64,000 bases of DNA. It comes from Pseudomonas sp. G.S.17 (GTDB taxonomy: Bacteria; Pseudomonadota; Gammaproteobacteria; Pseudomonadales; Pseudomonadaceae). The DNA lies in contig NZ_CP151076.1 of NCBI RefSeq assembly GCF_038096165.1, forward strand, positions 4,275,501 through 4,339,500, given 5' to 3'. How positions within the stretch are numbered: the first letter of the stretch is position 1; the number at the start of each line of letters is the position of its first letter. Positions 8,594 to 18,454 of this stretch are shown here, one piece after another. The translations under genes were made by a program, and so were the position numbers. The notes beneath the pieces are model-generated. The model worked only from the letters and a program-made list of their open reading frames with translations. It searched no databases and was not told where the DNA came from.

Positions 8594-8615
8594 TCAAGAC
8601 GGCAATCCGCGGCAT

Positions 8616-8643
8616 AAAAAAGCACCCGAACGGGTGCTTTTTT
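8616..8643. terminator. Bidirectional terminator between folD and the ABC operon
   Basis: Perfect 10-bp stem AAAGCACCCG/CGGGTGCTTT (8619-8640) with A-rich 5' and T-rich 3' flanks. It serves folD on the plus strand and the substrate-binding protein gene on the minus strand. Confidence 0.9.
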
Positions 8644-8661
8644 GTTCACGCCTGTTGAAGC

Positions 8662-10434
8662 TTACTTCTTGGCGCTTTCCCAGCTTTTGAGCAGTTCCGA
8701 GTAAGCGATGGTTTCGCCTTTAGGCTTCTCGTTGGCCAGCTTGCGCTGTGGAGCAGCCCAACCGTCCGGCGATGCTTCGCCTTTCTTGTACCAGGCTTCG
8801 GCCGTGGTTTCCGGGTTCATCTTCGGTGCACAACCACTGGCGTCCTGGACCTTGGACCGCTCGATGCGGGTCATGATCGCATCCTGATCCTTGGCCAGAC
8901 CGTCCAGCGCCACTTGCGCAGTCTTCTCGCCGGTGACCGCTTCGGCCACATGACTCCACCACAGCTGCGCCAGCTTCGGATAATCCGGCACGTTGGTGCC
9001 GGTTGGCGACCATTGCACGCGAGCCGGACTGCGATAGAACTCCACCAGGCCACCGAGTTTCGGTGCCAGCGCGGTCATTTCCTTGGAGTTGATGTCCGAT
9101 TCGCGAATCGGCGTCAGGCCAACAATGGTTTTCTTCAGAGAAACGCTTTTCGAGGTCACGAACTGCGCATAGAGCCAGGCCGCCAGACGGCGTTTTTCGT
9201 CGGTGGCTTTCAGGAAGGTCCAGGAACCCACGTCCTGATAACCGAGCTTCATGCCTTCTTTCCAGTACGGACCTTTAGGCGACGGCGCCATCCGCCATTT
9301 TGGCGTGCCATCGGCATTCATCACCGGCAGGCCTGGCTTGGTCATGTCCGCAGTAAACGCGGTGTACCAGAAAATTTGCTGAGCCACGCTGCCCTGAGCC
9401 GGCACCGGTCCGGATTCGGAGAAGGTCATGCCTGCCGCTTCAGGCGGCGCGTAAGCCTTCAACCAGTCGATATACTTCTGGGTTGCGAAGACCGCCGCAG
9501 GCCCGTTGGTATCGCCGCCGCGAGTGATGCTCGAACCCACCGGATGGCAGCCTTCTACGCGAATACCCCACTCATCCACCGGCAAACCGTTGGGCAAGCC
9601 CTTGTCGCCGCTGCCAGCCATGGAGAACCAGGCATCGGTGAAGCGCCAGCCCAGCGATGGGTCTTTCTTGCCGTAATCCATATGGCCATAAACCCGCTTG
9701 CCGTCGATTTCCTTGACGTCTTCGCTGAAGAATTTGGCGATGTCTTCATAAGCCGACCAGTTGACCGGCACGCCCAGTTCGTAACCGTACTTGTCCTTGA
9801 ATTTCTTTTTCAGGTCCGCACGTTCGAACCAGTCGGCGCGGAACCAATAAAGGTTGGCGAACTGTTGGTCGGGCAGCTGATACAGGTCGCCGTCAGGCGC
9901 AGTCGTAAACGACGTTCCGATGAAATCCTTGATATCCAGAGTAGGCGATGTGACTTTCATCCCTTCCGGGCTGGCCATCATCTTTGTAATCGACAGCGCC
10001 TTGCCGTAGCGGAAGTGAGTACCGATCAAGTCAGAATCGTTTACCCAGCCGTCATAAATACTTTTATCGGACTGCATGGCGGTTTGCAGTTTCTCGATCA
10101 CGTCGCCTTCCTGCAGCAAGTCATGGGTGACCTTGATGCCGGTGATTTCGGTGAACGCCTTGGCCAGGGTTTTCGACTCGTATTCGTGGGTGGTCAAGGT
10201 TTCCGAAACCACCTTGATATCCATGCCACGGAACGGCTCGGCGGCCTTGATGAACCACTTCAGCTCCTCCAGTTGCTGCTCGGGGCTGAGGGTCGACGGC
10301 CGGAATTCACTGCCAGCCCATTTCTTTGCCGCGTCCTCGTACTGATCCGCCCACGCCGCCATGCTCAAGCCGCTGATCGTCAGCATCGTGGCGATTGTCA
10401 CGCTATGTCGCAGCTTGTTTTTGTTATTGAACAT
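8662..10434 (-). CDS. ABC transporter periplasmic substrate-binding protein, glycerol/polyol type
   Basis: A 590-residue family-1 solute-binding protein, larger than the usual 400-450. The ATG at 10434 has GGAGG five bases upstream. A signal peptide with a hydrophobic core (about residues 9-30) ends near AWA-DQ, so the product should be periplasmic. The mature part is rich in aromatic residues typical of sugar and polyol binders. Gene composition (two ATPases, two permeases, a DUF2160 membrane protein and a very long binding protein last) is that of the GlpSTPQV glycerol importer described in Rhizobium. Substrate here is inferred from that similarity only. A stem-loop in the gap before it may raise its share of the polycistronic message. 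Confidence 0.85.
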   Translation of the reverse strand: MFNNKNKLRHSVTIATMLTISGLSMAAWADQYEDAAKKWAGSEFRPSTLSPEQQLEELKWFIKAAEPFRGMDIKVVSETLTTHEYESKTLAKAFTEITGIKVTHDLLQEGDVIEKLQTAMQSDKSIYDGWVNDSDLIGTHFRYGKALSITKMMASPEGMKVTSPTLDIKDFIGTSFTTAPDGDLYQLPDQQFANLYWFRADWFERADLKKKFKDKYGYELGVPVNWSAYEDIAKFFSEDVKEIDGKRVYGHMDYGKKDPSLGWRFTDAWFSMAGSGDKGLPNGLPVDEWGIRVEGCHPVGSSITRGGDTNGPAAVFATQKYIDWLKAYAPPEAAGMTFSESGPVPAQGSVAQQIFWYTAFTADMTKPGLPVMNADGTPKWRMAPSPKGPYWKEGMKLGYQDVGSWTFLKATDEKRRLAAWLYAQFVTSKSVSLKKTIVGLTPIRESDINSKEMTALAPKLGGLVEFYRSPARVQWSPTGTNVPDYPKLAQLWWSHVAEAVTGEKTAQVALDGLAKDQDAIMTRIERSKVQDASGCAPKMNPETTAEAWYKKGEASPDGWAAPQRKLANEKPKGETIAYSELLKSWESAKK

Positions 10435-10480
10435 AGACACCTCCAGTGTTGATTCTTATTTGGTCCACTCAAAACCTCGC

Positions 10481-10508
10481 AGTGGATCGCTTGGGCAAAC
10501 GCGATCCA
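10481..10508 (-). other. Intercistronic hairpin before the binding-protein gene
   Basis: TGGATCGC (10483-10490) and GCGATCCA (10501-10508) form a perfect 8-bp stem with a 10-nt loop in the 82-bp gap between the DUF2160 gene and the binding-protein gene. It could protect or process the mRNA so that the binding protein is made in excess. Confidence 0.45.
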
Positions 10509-10516
10509 GCCACCGC

Positions 10517-10789
10517 CTAACCCCAACGCATTACTACCAACAGCCAAACCAGGGAAATCCCCGAAGCAACCCAGATACTCCAGTCAGTCGCACCAATGAC
10601 CAACAGGTGAAGGTAGGCGCTGCCGAGAAGCCCGATGAACAACCGATCACCACGGGTGGTGGCAATCGGCAAGAACCCCCTGCGCTCGATACTTGCCGAG
10701 CGCAACTCCCATACCGTCATCCCAGCCAGGATCAAAGCGATGCTGGCGAAGAAGGCAGCGGTCGGTAAAGTCCAGGACATCCACTCCAT
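10517..10789 (-). CDS. DUF2160 small membrane protein of the ABC operon
   Basis: A 90-residue protein with about three hydrophobic segments (near residues 8-28, 48-68 and 70-88) and little else. It starts at ATG 10789 with GGAG eight bases upstream, 11 bp after the second permease gene. Small DUF2160 proteins are known almost only from operons for glycerol-type ABC importers, between the permeases and the binding protein, as here. Its role is unknown. It could be an accessory subunit of the membrane complex. Confidence 0.8.
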   Translation of the reverse strand: MEWMSWTLPTAAFFASIALILAGMTVWELRSASIERRGFLPIATTRGDRLFIGLLGSAYLHLLVIGATDWSIWVASGISLVWLLVVMRWG

Positions 10790-10800
10790 TTTTCGACTCC

Positions 10801-11601
<801 letters not shown>

Positions 11602-11610
11602 GGCCTCTCC

Positions 11611-12474
11611 TCAGTTCTTTTCGCCGTGGGTCATGGCGGTGTAGAACACCCACGACACCAACAGAATGATCAGGAAATACACCAGCGAGAACGCGGCCGC
11701 CGGACCCAGGTCGAATTGGCCCAGGGCCATGGTGGTCAGTGTCTGACTGAGGAACGTGGTCGAGTTGCCCGGCCCGCCGCCGGTCAGCACGAAAGGTTCG
11801 GTATAGATCATGAAGCTGTCCATGAAGCGCAACATCACAGCGATCAGTAACACGCTCTTCATTTTCGGCAGTTGGATGTGTCGGAAAACCGCCCAGCCGG
11901 ATGCACGATCAATCCGCGCCGCCTGGTAGTAAACGTCGGGGATGGCACGCAGGCCGGAATAGCACAGCAGCGCCACCAGCGACGTCCAGTGCCAGACATC
12001 GATGACCAGCACCGTCACCCAGGCATCCGAGGCATTGGCCGCATAGTTGTAGCTGATGCCGATCTTGTTCAGTGCGTAACCCATCAGCCCGATGTCGGCG
12101 CGACCGAAGATCTGCCAGATGGTGCCAACCACGTTGAATGGGATCAGCAGCGGGATGGTCATGACGATCAGGCACAGCGAAGACCAGCGGCCTTTGGTCG
12201 GCATGGTCAGCGCGATGGCAATGCCCAGGGGAATTTCGATCAGCAACACGCAGCCCGAATAGATGAACTGGCGCAGCAGCGAGTCATGCAGACGCGGGTC
12301 CTGCAGCACCTGTTTGAACCAGTCGGTACCGACAAAATAGCGACTGGACTGATCGAAGATGTCCTGCACCGAGTAGTTGACCACGGTCATCATCGGGATG
12401 ATGGCGCTGAACGCCACCAGCAGGAAAACCGGCAGCACCAGCCACCAGGCCTTGTTGTTTTGCACCTTACGCAT
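11611..12474 (-). CDS. ABC transporter permease 1, glycerol/polyol type (MalF-like)
   Basis: A 287-residue CUT1-type permease with six predicted membrane spans. I take the ATG at 12474 (MRKVQNNKAWW). Its first eight bases, ATGCGTAA, overlap the stop of the upstream ATPase gene, which implies translational coupling. The EAA motif is DVYYQAARIDRASG with P in IQLPKMK (about residues 190-212). It forms the channel together with permease 2. Confidence 0.92.
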   Translation of the reverse strand: MRKVQNNKAWWLVLPVFLLVAFSAIIPMMTVVNYSVQDIFDQSSRYFVGTDWFKQVLQDPRLHDSLLRQFIYSGCVLLIEIPLGIAIALTMPTKGRWSSLCLIVMTIPLLIPFNVVGTIWQIFGRADIGLMGYALNKIGISYNYAANASDAWVTVLVIDVWHWTSLVALLCYSGLRAIPDVYYQAARIDRASGWAVFRHIQLPKMKSVLLIAVMLRFMDSFMIYTEPFVLTGGGPGNSTTFLSQTLTTMALGQFDLGPAAAFSLVYFLIILLVSWVFYTAMTHGEKN

Positions 12475-13585
12475 GGGGCACCTCACTTTCGGAGCTGGCC
12501 TGGAGCAGATATTCGTCGGCGTACAGCATCAGCCATTGCCCCGGAAAACTGATCCACGCCTGGCCTTGCGGCACAGGTTTGTCTTCCTGCAAGCGCACTT
12601 TCAACGACTGGCCAGCCAGATTCAGGGTCAGGATCTTGTAGGTGCCGAGATCTTCGACGTAGGTCACATCGGCGCACATCGCGTCGTCGTACGGCCCGTC
12701 CCACACATGGACGAATTCCGGGCGGATGCCGACTTTAAGGCTGCTCCACTGGGTACTGGCCAGCTTCTGTTGCAGGCCTTCGGACAGCGGCAGATGAATG
12801 TGACCGAAGCCGACGCCACCGGCTTGCGGGGTGACTTCAATCAGGTTCATCCCAGGGCTGCCAATGAAATAACCGACAAAAGTGTGGGAAGGTTTTTCGA
12901 ACAGCTCGCGGGGCGTGCCGAACTGCACAATCTGCCCGCCATACATCACCGCGATCTTGTCGGCGAAGGTCGAAGCCTCCAGCTGATCGTGGGTGACGTA
13001 GACCATGGTGATGTTGAACTGCTCGTGAATCTGCTTGAGCTTGCGCCGCAGCTTCCATTTCAAGTGCGGGTCGATGACCGTCAGCGGCTCATCGAAGAGG
13101 ATTGCCGACACGTCATCCCGCACCAGGCCGCGGCCCATGGAGACTTTCTGCTTCTCATCCGCTGAAAGGTTCTTGGCTTTGTTCTTCAACACGGCTTGCA
13201 GGTCCAGCACCTCGGCGATTTCCTGGACCTTGGCCTGGATGCGCTTTTCGTCCATGCCTTGATTTCGCAGCGGGAACGCCAGGTTGTCGTACACCGTCAT
13301 GGTGTCGTAGACCACCGGAAACTGGAAAACCTGGGCGATGTTGCGCTTCTCGGGGGTCAGGTCGTTGACCACTTTCGAGTCAAACATCACTTGGCCTTCC
13401 GAAGGGCTGAGCAGGCCGGAAATAATATTGAGCAAGGTCGATTTGCCACAGCCCGAAGGCCCCAACAACGCGTACGCCCCGCCCTGCTCCCAGATATGAC
13501 TCATCTCGCGAATCGCATAGTCATCAGGGCCCGACGGCGCACTGCTGTAGCTGTGGGCGAGGTTTTGCAAACGAATTTCGGCCAT
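12467..13585 (-). CDS. ABC transporter ATPase 2 with degenerate signature motif
   Basis: A 372-residue nucleotide-binding subunit of the carbohydrate-uptake class. Walker A is GPSGCGKST, the Q-loop lies in VFQFPVVYD, Walker B is AILFDEP, and the H-loop VTHDQLEAS is canonical. The ABC signature is degenerate: LSADEKQKV stands where LSGGQ is expected. A C-terminal TOBE-like beta domain follows (about 240-365). It starts at 13585, sharing one base with the stop of the first ATPase (TGATG). The defects are complementary to those in the partner ATPase, so the two are likely to form an obligate heterodimer. Confidence 0.92.
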   Translation of the reverse strand: MAEIRLQNLAHSYSSAPSGPDDYAIREMSHIWEQGGAYALLGPSGCGKSTLLNIISGLLSPSEGQVMFDSKVVNDLTPEKRNIAQVFQFPVVYDTMTVYDNLAFPLRNQGMDEKRIQAKVQEIAEVLDLQAVLKNKAKNLSADEKQKVSMGRGLVRDDVSAILFDEPLTVIDPHLKWKLRRKLKQIHEQFNITMVYVTHDQLEASTFADKIAVMYGGQIVQFGTPRELFEKPSHTFVGYFIGSPGMNLIEVTPQAGGVGFGHIHLPLSEGLQQKLASTQWSSLKVGIRPEFVHVWDGPYDDAMCADVTYVEDLGTYKILTLNLAGQSLKVRLQEDKPVPQGQAWISFPGQWLMLYADEYLLQASSESEVPHA

Positions 13586-14679
13586 CAGGCAACCCTCGCC
13601 ATACGCAAGCCCGGCGCCTGGATCAGGCGACCTTGCTCATCGAAGACAAACAGTTTGTGGGTCGGGATATACACCCGAATCGAAGCATCGACGTCGTAGG
13701 CGTGCACGCCGGGCAAATGCAGGACCAGCGAGAAGTGCTCGTTGCGCACGTGGAGAAAGGTTTCCGAGCCGCTGATTTCCGCCAGCTCCACGGTAACTGC
13801 CAGTTCAAGGTCGTCATCGTTGGAAGGCACCAGACTCAGATGACTGGGACGCACGCCAAAACGGAACGGACCCTCGCCGACTTTGCGCAGGTCCACGTTG
13901 AGCGGGAAATGCACGAAGTTGGCGAAGCTGACTTCATTGACATCAATGCGCCCCGGCATCAGGTTGATCGGCGGCTCGGAAAACAATTCGGCGGCCAGCA
14001 CGGTCTTGGGCTGGTGATACACCTCAGGCGTCCGGCCGCTCTGCACAATCCGCCCTTCGTGCAGGATCGTCGTCGTGCCGCCCAGTGCCAGGGCTTCATT
14101 GGGTTCGGTGGTGGCGTAAATGGCGATGGTATGCCGCGCTTCGAACAGCTCGCGCATTTCCTGACGCAGTTCTTCGCGCAGTTTGTAGTCGAGGTTGACC
14201 AACGGCTCATCAAACAGAATCAGCTCGGCATCCTTGACCAGCGCCCGGGCCATGGCCGTGCGCTGCTGCTGCCCGCCGGACAACTCCAGCGGATGACGCT
14301 GCAGAAAACGCTCGATGCGCAGCATCTTGGCGGTTTCCAGCACCTTGCTGTGGATAACTTCCTTGGATTCCCCGGCCTGGCGCAGCGGCGAAGCGATGTT
14401 TTCAAACACCGTCATGCTCGGGTAGTTGATGAACTGCTGATAAACCATCGACACGTTGCGGTGCCGCACTGCGGTCTGCGTGACATCCTTGCCGTTCATC
14501 AGGATTCGTCCGCTGTCCGGCTTGTCCAGCCCCGCCATCAAGCGCATCAGGCTGGTTTTGCCTGACAGGGTGCGGCCCAGCAGAACGTTGAAAGATCCAG
14601 GTTCGAAGCTCAAGGATGCGTCGTCGATCCAGGTTTGGCCGTCGACAGCGCGGCTGACGTGCTCCAGCGTGAGTGACAT
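13585..14679 (-). CDS. ABC transporter ATPase 1 with atypical H-loop
   Basis: A 364-residue nucleotide-binding subunit and first gene of the operon. Walker A is GRTLSGKT (about residues 35-42), the signature LSGGQQQRT is intact, and Walker B is LILFDEP. Where the switch histidine is expected the sequence reads IYATTEPNEA, with no histidine. A TOBE-like C-terminal domain follows. The start MSLTLEHVSR at 14679 lies about 90 bp downstream of a sigma-54-type promoter. Together with ATPase 2 it should energise import of a polyol such as glycerol, by analogy with GlpS/GlpT. Confidence 0.92.
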   Translation of the reverse strand: MSLTLEHVSRAVDGQTWIDDASLSFEPGSFNVLLGRTLSGKTSLMRLMAGLDKPDSGRILMNGKDVTQTAVRHRNVSMVYQQFINYPSMTVFENIASPLRQAGESKEVIHSKVLETAKMLRIERFLQRHPLELSGGQQQRTAMARALVKDAELILFDEPLVNLDYKLREELRQEMRELFEARHTIAIYATTEPNEALALGGTTTILHEGRIVQSGRTPEVYHQPKTVLAAELFSEPPINLMPGRIDVNEVSFANFVHFPLNVDLRKVGEGPFRFGVRPSHLSLVPSNDDDLELAVTVELAEISGSETFLHVRNEHFSLVLHLPGVHAYDVDASIRVYIPTHKLFVFDEQGRLIQAPGLRMARVA

Positions 14680-14778
14680 GGCGTGCCCTTTATTGTTGGT
14701 TCTTATCAGGGGTGTTGCAGGCAGTCGAAATCTGCATCGAAATCTTTTTCGAATAGTTATGGCTATTTCCAGGAGTAT

Positions 14779-14794
14779 TGCGACAAGCGTGCCA
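14779..14794 (-). promoter_or_regulatory. Sigma-54 (RpoN) -24/-12 promoter of the ABC operon
   Basis: On the minus strand TGGCAC-GCTTG-TCGCA. The -24 element is perfect. The -12 element TTGC is TCGC, one mismatch, with correct spacing. The start of transcription should be near 14767, giving a leader of about 88 nt before ATPase 1. Confidence 0.7.
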
Positions 14795-14878
14795 AGTGAG
14801 CGCTGGCGAAGCCGACAGCAGCAAAGCTGCGGATTAGAGCCTTCACCTGGAATCAGCTAGGGAAAGGGGTTTCAGTGC

Positions 14879-14948
14879 TGAACAAAAATGAACAGCAAAC
14901 GCTGAACACTTGAACAATTCAAAGGTTGACTTTGAACAATATTGAACA
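14879..14948. promoter_or_regulatory. Six TGAACA repeats, putative activator binding array
   Basis: TGAACA occurs at 14879, 14889, 14903, 14911, 14933 and 14943, all on the plus strand. Two pairs have exactly 10-bp spacing (14879/14889 and 14933/14943), one helical turn. Around the fourth copy TTGAA-CAA-TTCAA is also a palindrome. I infer this is the upstream activating sequence for the adjacent sigma-54 activator, possibly also used for autoregulation. Confidence 0.6.
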
Positions 14949-15028
14949 ACACTGGAGAAACGTTTCGAGCCAAGGCTCGTGCAGGTCGCACAACAAAAAC
15001 AATAAAAGTACTCGCAGGATTCCCTCTC

Positions 15029-16903
15029 ATGTCCACACCCAGTGCATCCCTCGCTCACGACATCATCGTTCAGGATTCATGGGCCCGTTGTCGGGAGTTT
15101 GGCCTGAGCCATCAGTCCAGCCCGTCATTCGGTCAGTTACCGGGTGCACAAGTGATTGAGCTGCTGGAACGGCATGATTCGCTGGTGCAGACCACCCATC
15201 AGGAAGTGCTGCCGTTCTACGAGAACATCCTCGCCAATTCCAATTGCCTGATTCTGCTGGCTGATAATCAGGGCCAACTGCTCAAGTCCTGGGGTGCCCA
15301 GCGCTTTATCGAACCCTCGCGCACGCAAGGCTTCTTGGCGGGCGCCAGTTGGGTCGAGCGCGGCACCGGCACCAACGCCATCGGCACCGCGCTGGCCTGT
15401 GAACAGGCGGTGCACATTGAACACGACGAGCACTTCCTCAAGGCCAACCGCTTCATGACCGGTTCGGCCGCGCCGATCTTCGATGCTCGTCGGCGCATCA
15501 TCGGTGTGCTCGATGTGTCCAGCGACAGCTTCCTGCCGCCCTCCCACACGCTGGGCATGGTGAAAATGATGAGCCAGTCGGTGGAGAACCGGCTGATCCT
15601 TGACCAGTTTCAGGACACGCATTTCCAGCTGACCTTCAATACCGGGCTGAACAACCTGGACAGCCAATGGGCCGGGTTGCTGATCTTTGATGAAGCCGGG
15701 CACATCGTCAGCGCCAACCGCCGCGCCGATAATCTGCTGGGCGTCAGCCTGCTGCGGGCCAATATCGAAAATCTGTTCAAAAGCCCGGTCGCGCGTTTGC
15801 TGGATGAGCCCGAGGGGCAACCTTTTGCGCTGCAGGCTTCCGGACATAACCGCTTCCACGGTTTGCTCAGGCGTCCGAAGCGCAAACCGATGCATCTTCA
15901 CGCGGTGCCGGCGCCTGCCAAAACACTGCCAAACGATGTATTGCCGCTGGCCGCCGTGGGCCTGGGCGATGCAACAGTCGAGAAAGCCGTGCGCCAGGCC
16001 GAACGGCTGCTGGAAAAGGACATTCCGCTGCTGATCCATGGCGAAACCGGGGTCGGCAAAGAGGTATTTGTCAAAGCCCTGCACCACGCCAGCTCACGTG
16101 CCGCCCGGCCGCTGATCGCCGTGAATTGCGCGGCAATCCCCGCCGAGCTGGTGGAGTCCGAGCTGTTTGGCTATGAGAAAGGCGCGTTCACCGGCGCCCA
16201 CCACAAAGGCAGCATCGGCCTGATCCGCAAGGCGGACAAAGGCACACTGTTTCTCGATGAAATCGGCGACATGCCGTTGGCCGTTCAGGCCCGTCTGTTG
16301 CGGGTTTTGCAGGAGCGCAGCGTGCAGCCGCTGGGCAGCAGCGAGCAGTATCCGGTGGACATTCGGCTGGTGTCCGCAACCAATCGCAATTTGCGTGAAC
16401 AGGTGCAGACCGGGCATTTCCGCCAGGATTTGTACTACCGGATCAGCGGACTGAATCTGGAACTGCCGCCGTTACGGCAACGCACGGACAAGGCCGCACT
16501 GATCCAGCGCCTCTGGGAACAGCATCGCGAAGCTCAGCAACATCGGGGCTTCGAGCCGAAAGTTCTGGCGCTGTTCGAAGAGCATCCATGGCCCGGCAAC
16601 CTGCGCCAGCTCAGCAACGTGATTCAGGTCGCGCTGGCCCTCGCCGATGATGAACGCATTGGCGTGGAACACCTGCCGGACGACTTCTTTGCGGACCTGG
16701 AACGGGCAAACCCCGTAGGAGCGACTTCAGTCGCGAAGGCGTCAATTGCTCTCCCGGCTAAAGCCGGTCCTCCAGCAAGCCTCGCTCCAACAGATTTGAA
16801 TGACTTGTTGCAAGCCACTGGCGGCAACATTTCCCAGCTGGCAAAACGCCTCGGCGTGAGCCGCAATACGCTGTACAAACGGCTGCGGGAACGCGGGGTT
16901 TGA
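15029..16903 (+). CDS. Sigma-54-dependent transcriptional activator, AcoR-like (GAF-AAA-Fis HTH)
   Basis: A 624-residue enhancer-binding protein. Start chosen at ATG 15029 (MSTPSASLAHD) with AGGA upstream. The longer frame to 14942 runs into the TGAACA array. An N-terminal GAF-type sensor region (about 70-190, with RGTGTNAIGTAL) and a PAS-like segment (about 210-290) are followed by the AAA+ domain: Walker A GETGVGKE (about 338), sigma-54 contact loop GAFTGA (about 385) and Walker B LFLDEIGDM. A Fis-type helix-turn-helix (about 595-622) is C-terminal. Between AAA and HTH, residues about 563-589 are encoded by a REP doublet. The gene is divergent from the ABC operon, which it probably activates. 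Confidence 0.92.
   Translation: MSTPSASLAHDIIVQDSWARCREFGLSHQSSPSFGQLPGAQVIELLERHDSLVQTTHQEVLPFYENILANSNCLILLADNQGQLLKSWGAQRFIEPSRTQGFLAGASWVERGTGTNAIGTALACEQAVHIEHDEHFLKANRFMTGSAAPIFDARRRIIGVLDVSSDSFLPPSHTLGMVKMMSQSVENRLILDQFQDTHFQLTFNTGLNNLDSQWAGLLIFDEAGHIVSANRRADNLLGVSLLRANIENLFKSPVARLLDEPEGQPFALQASGHNRFHGLLRRPKRKPMHLHAVPAPAKTLPNDVLPLAAVGLGDATVEKAVRQAERLLEKDIPLLIHGETGVGKEVFVKALHHASSRAARPLIAVNCAAIPAELVESELFGYEKGAFTGAHHKGSIGLIRKADKGTLFLDEIGDMPLAVQARLLRVLQERSVQPLGSSEQYPVDIRLVSATNRNLREQVQTGHFRQDLYYRISGLNLELPPLRQRTDKAALIQRLWEQHREAQQHRGFEPKVLALFEEHPWPGNLRQLSNVIQVALALADDERIGVEHLPDDFFADLERANPVGATSVAKASIALPAKAGPPASLAPTDLNDLLQATGGNISQLAKRLGVSRNTLYKRLRERGV
16715..16794 (+). repeat. REP doublet inside the activator coding sequence
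   Basis: The sequence begins GTAGGAGCGACTTCAGTCGC and continues to CCCGGCTAAAGCCGGTCC, two small palindromes separated by a short spacer. It then has a tail AGCAAGCCTCGC. The same roughly 80 bp recurs at 16960-17039 with about five to seven differences. Here it is read through in frame as a linker rich in Ala, Ser and Pro. Confidence 0.9.
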
Positions 16904-16918
16904 TGGCAAATCACCGTT

Positions 16919-16955
16919 GGAGCGAGCGGGCGGCGTTCCGACTTGCCCGCGAATC
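16919..16955 (+). repeat. Degenerate REP sequence
   Basis: GGAGCGAGCGGGCGGC ... GACTTGCCCGCGAA resembles half of a GGAGCGAGGCTTGCCCGCGAA-type REP, directly after the activator stop. Confidence 0.5.
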
Positions 16956-16959
16956 GGCT

Positions 16960-17039
16960 GTAGGAGCGACTTTAGTCGGGAAGGCGTCAATTGCTCTCCC
17001 GGCTAAAGCCGGTCCTACAGCAAGCCTCGCGCCAACGGG
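16960..17039 (+). repeat. REP doublet downstream of the activator gene
   Basis: Second copy of the repeat found at 16715-16794, including the same tail AGCAAGCCTCGC. It lies between the convergent activator and cysS genes, the usual kind of place for REPs. Confidence 0.9.
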
Positions 17040-17061
17040 ATAATGACGGCTCAGCAGCTAG

Positions 17062-18444
<1,383 letters not shown>

Positions 18445-18454
18445 GTGGTGTCCC

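Larger units (their letters stand above)
14680..15028. promoter_or_regulatory. Divergent control region between ABC operon and sigma-54 activator
   Basis: This 349-bp gap holds a -24/-12 promoter reading toward the transporter (14779-14794) and a cluster of six TGAACA hexamers (14879-14948) next to the activator gene. The stretch between them has no open frame. The layout (enhancer-like repeats 85-170 bp behind a sigma-54 promoter) is what an enhancer-binding protein needs. Confidence 0.7.

Noticed and set aside
16715..17039. Possible CRISPR-like array
   Set aside because: Only two copies of an 80-bp REP doublet, 245 bp apart. No regular spacers or cas genes.
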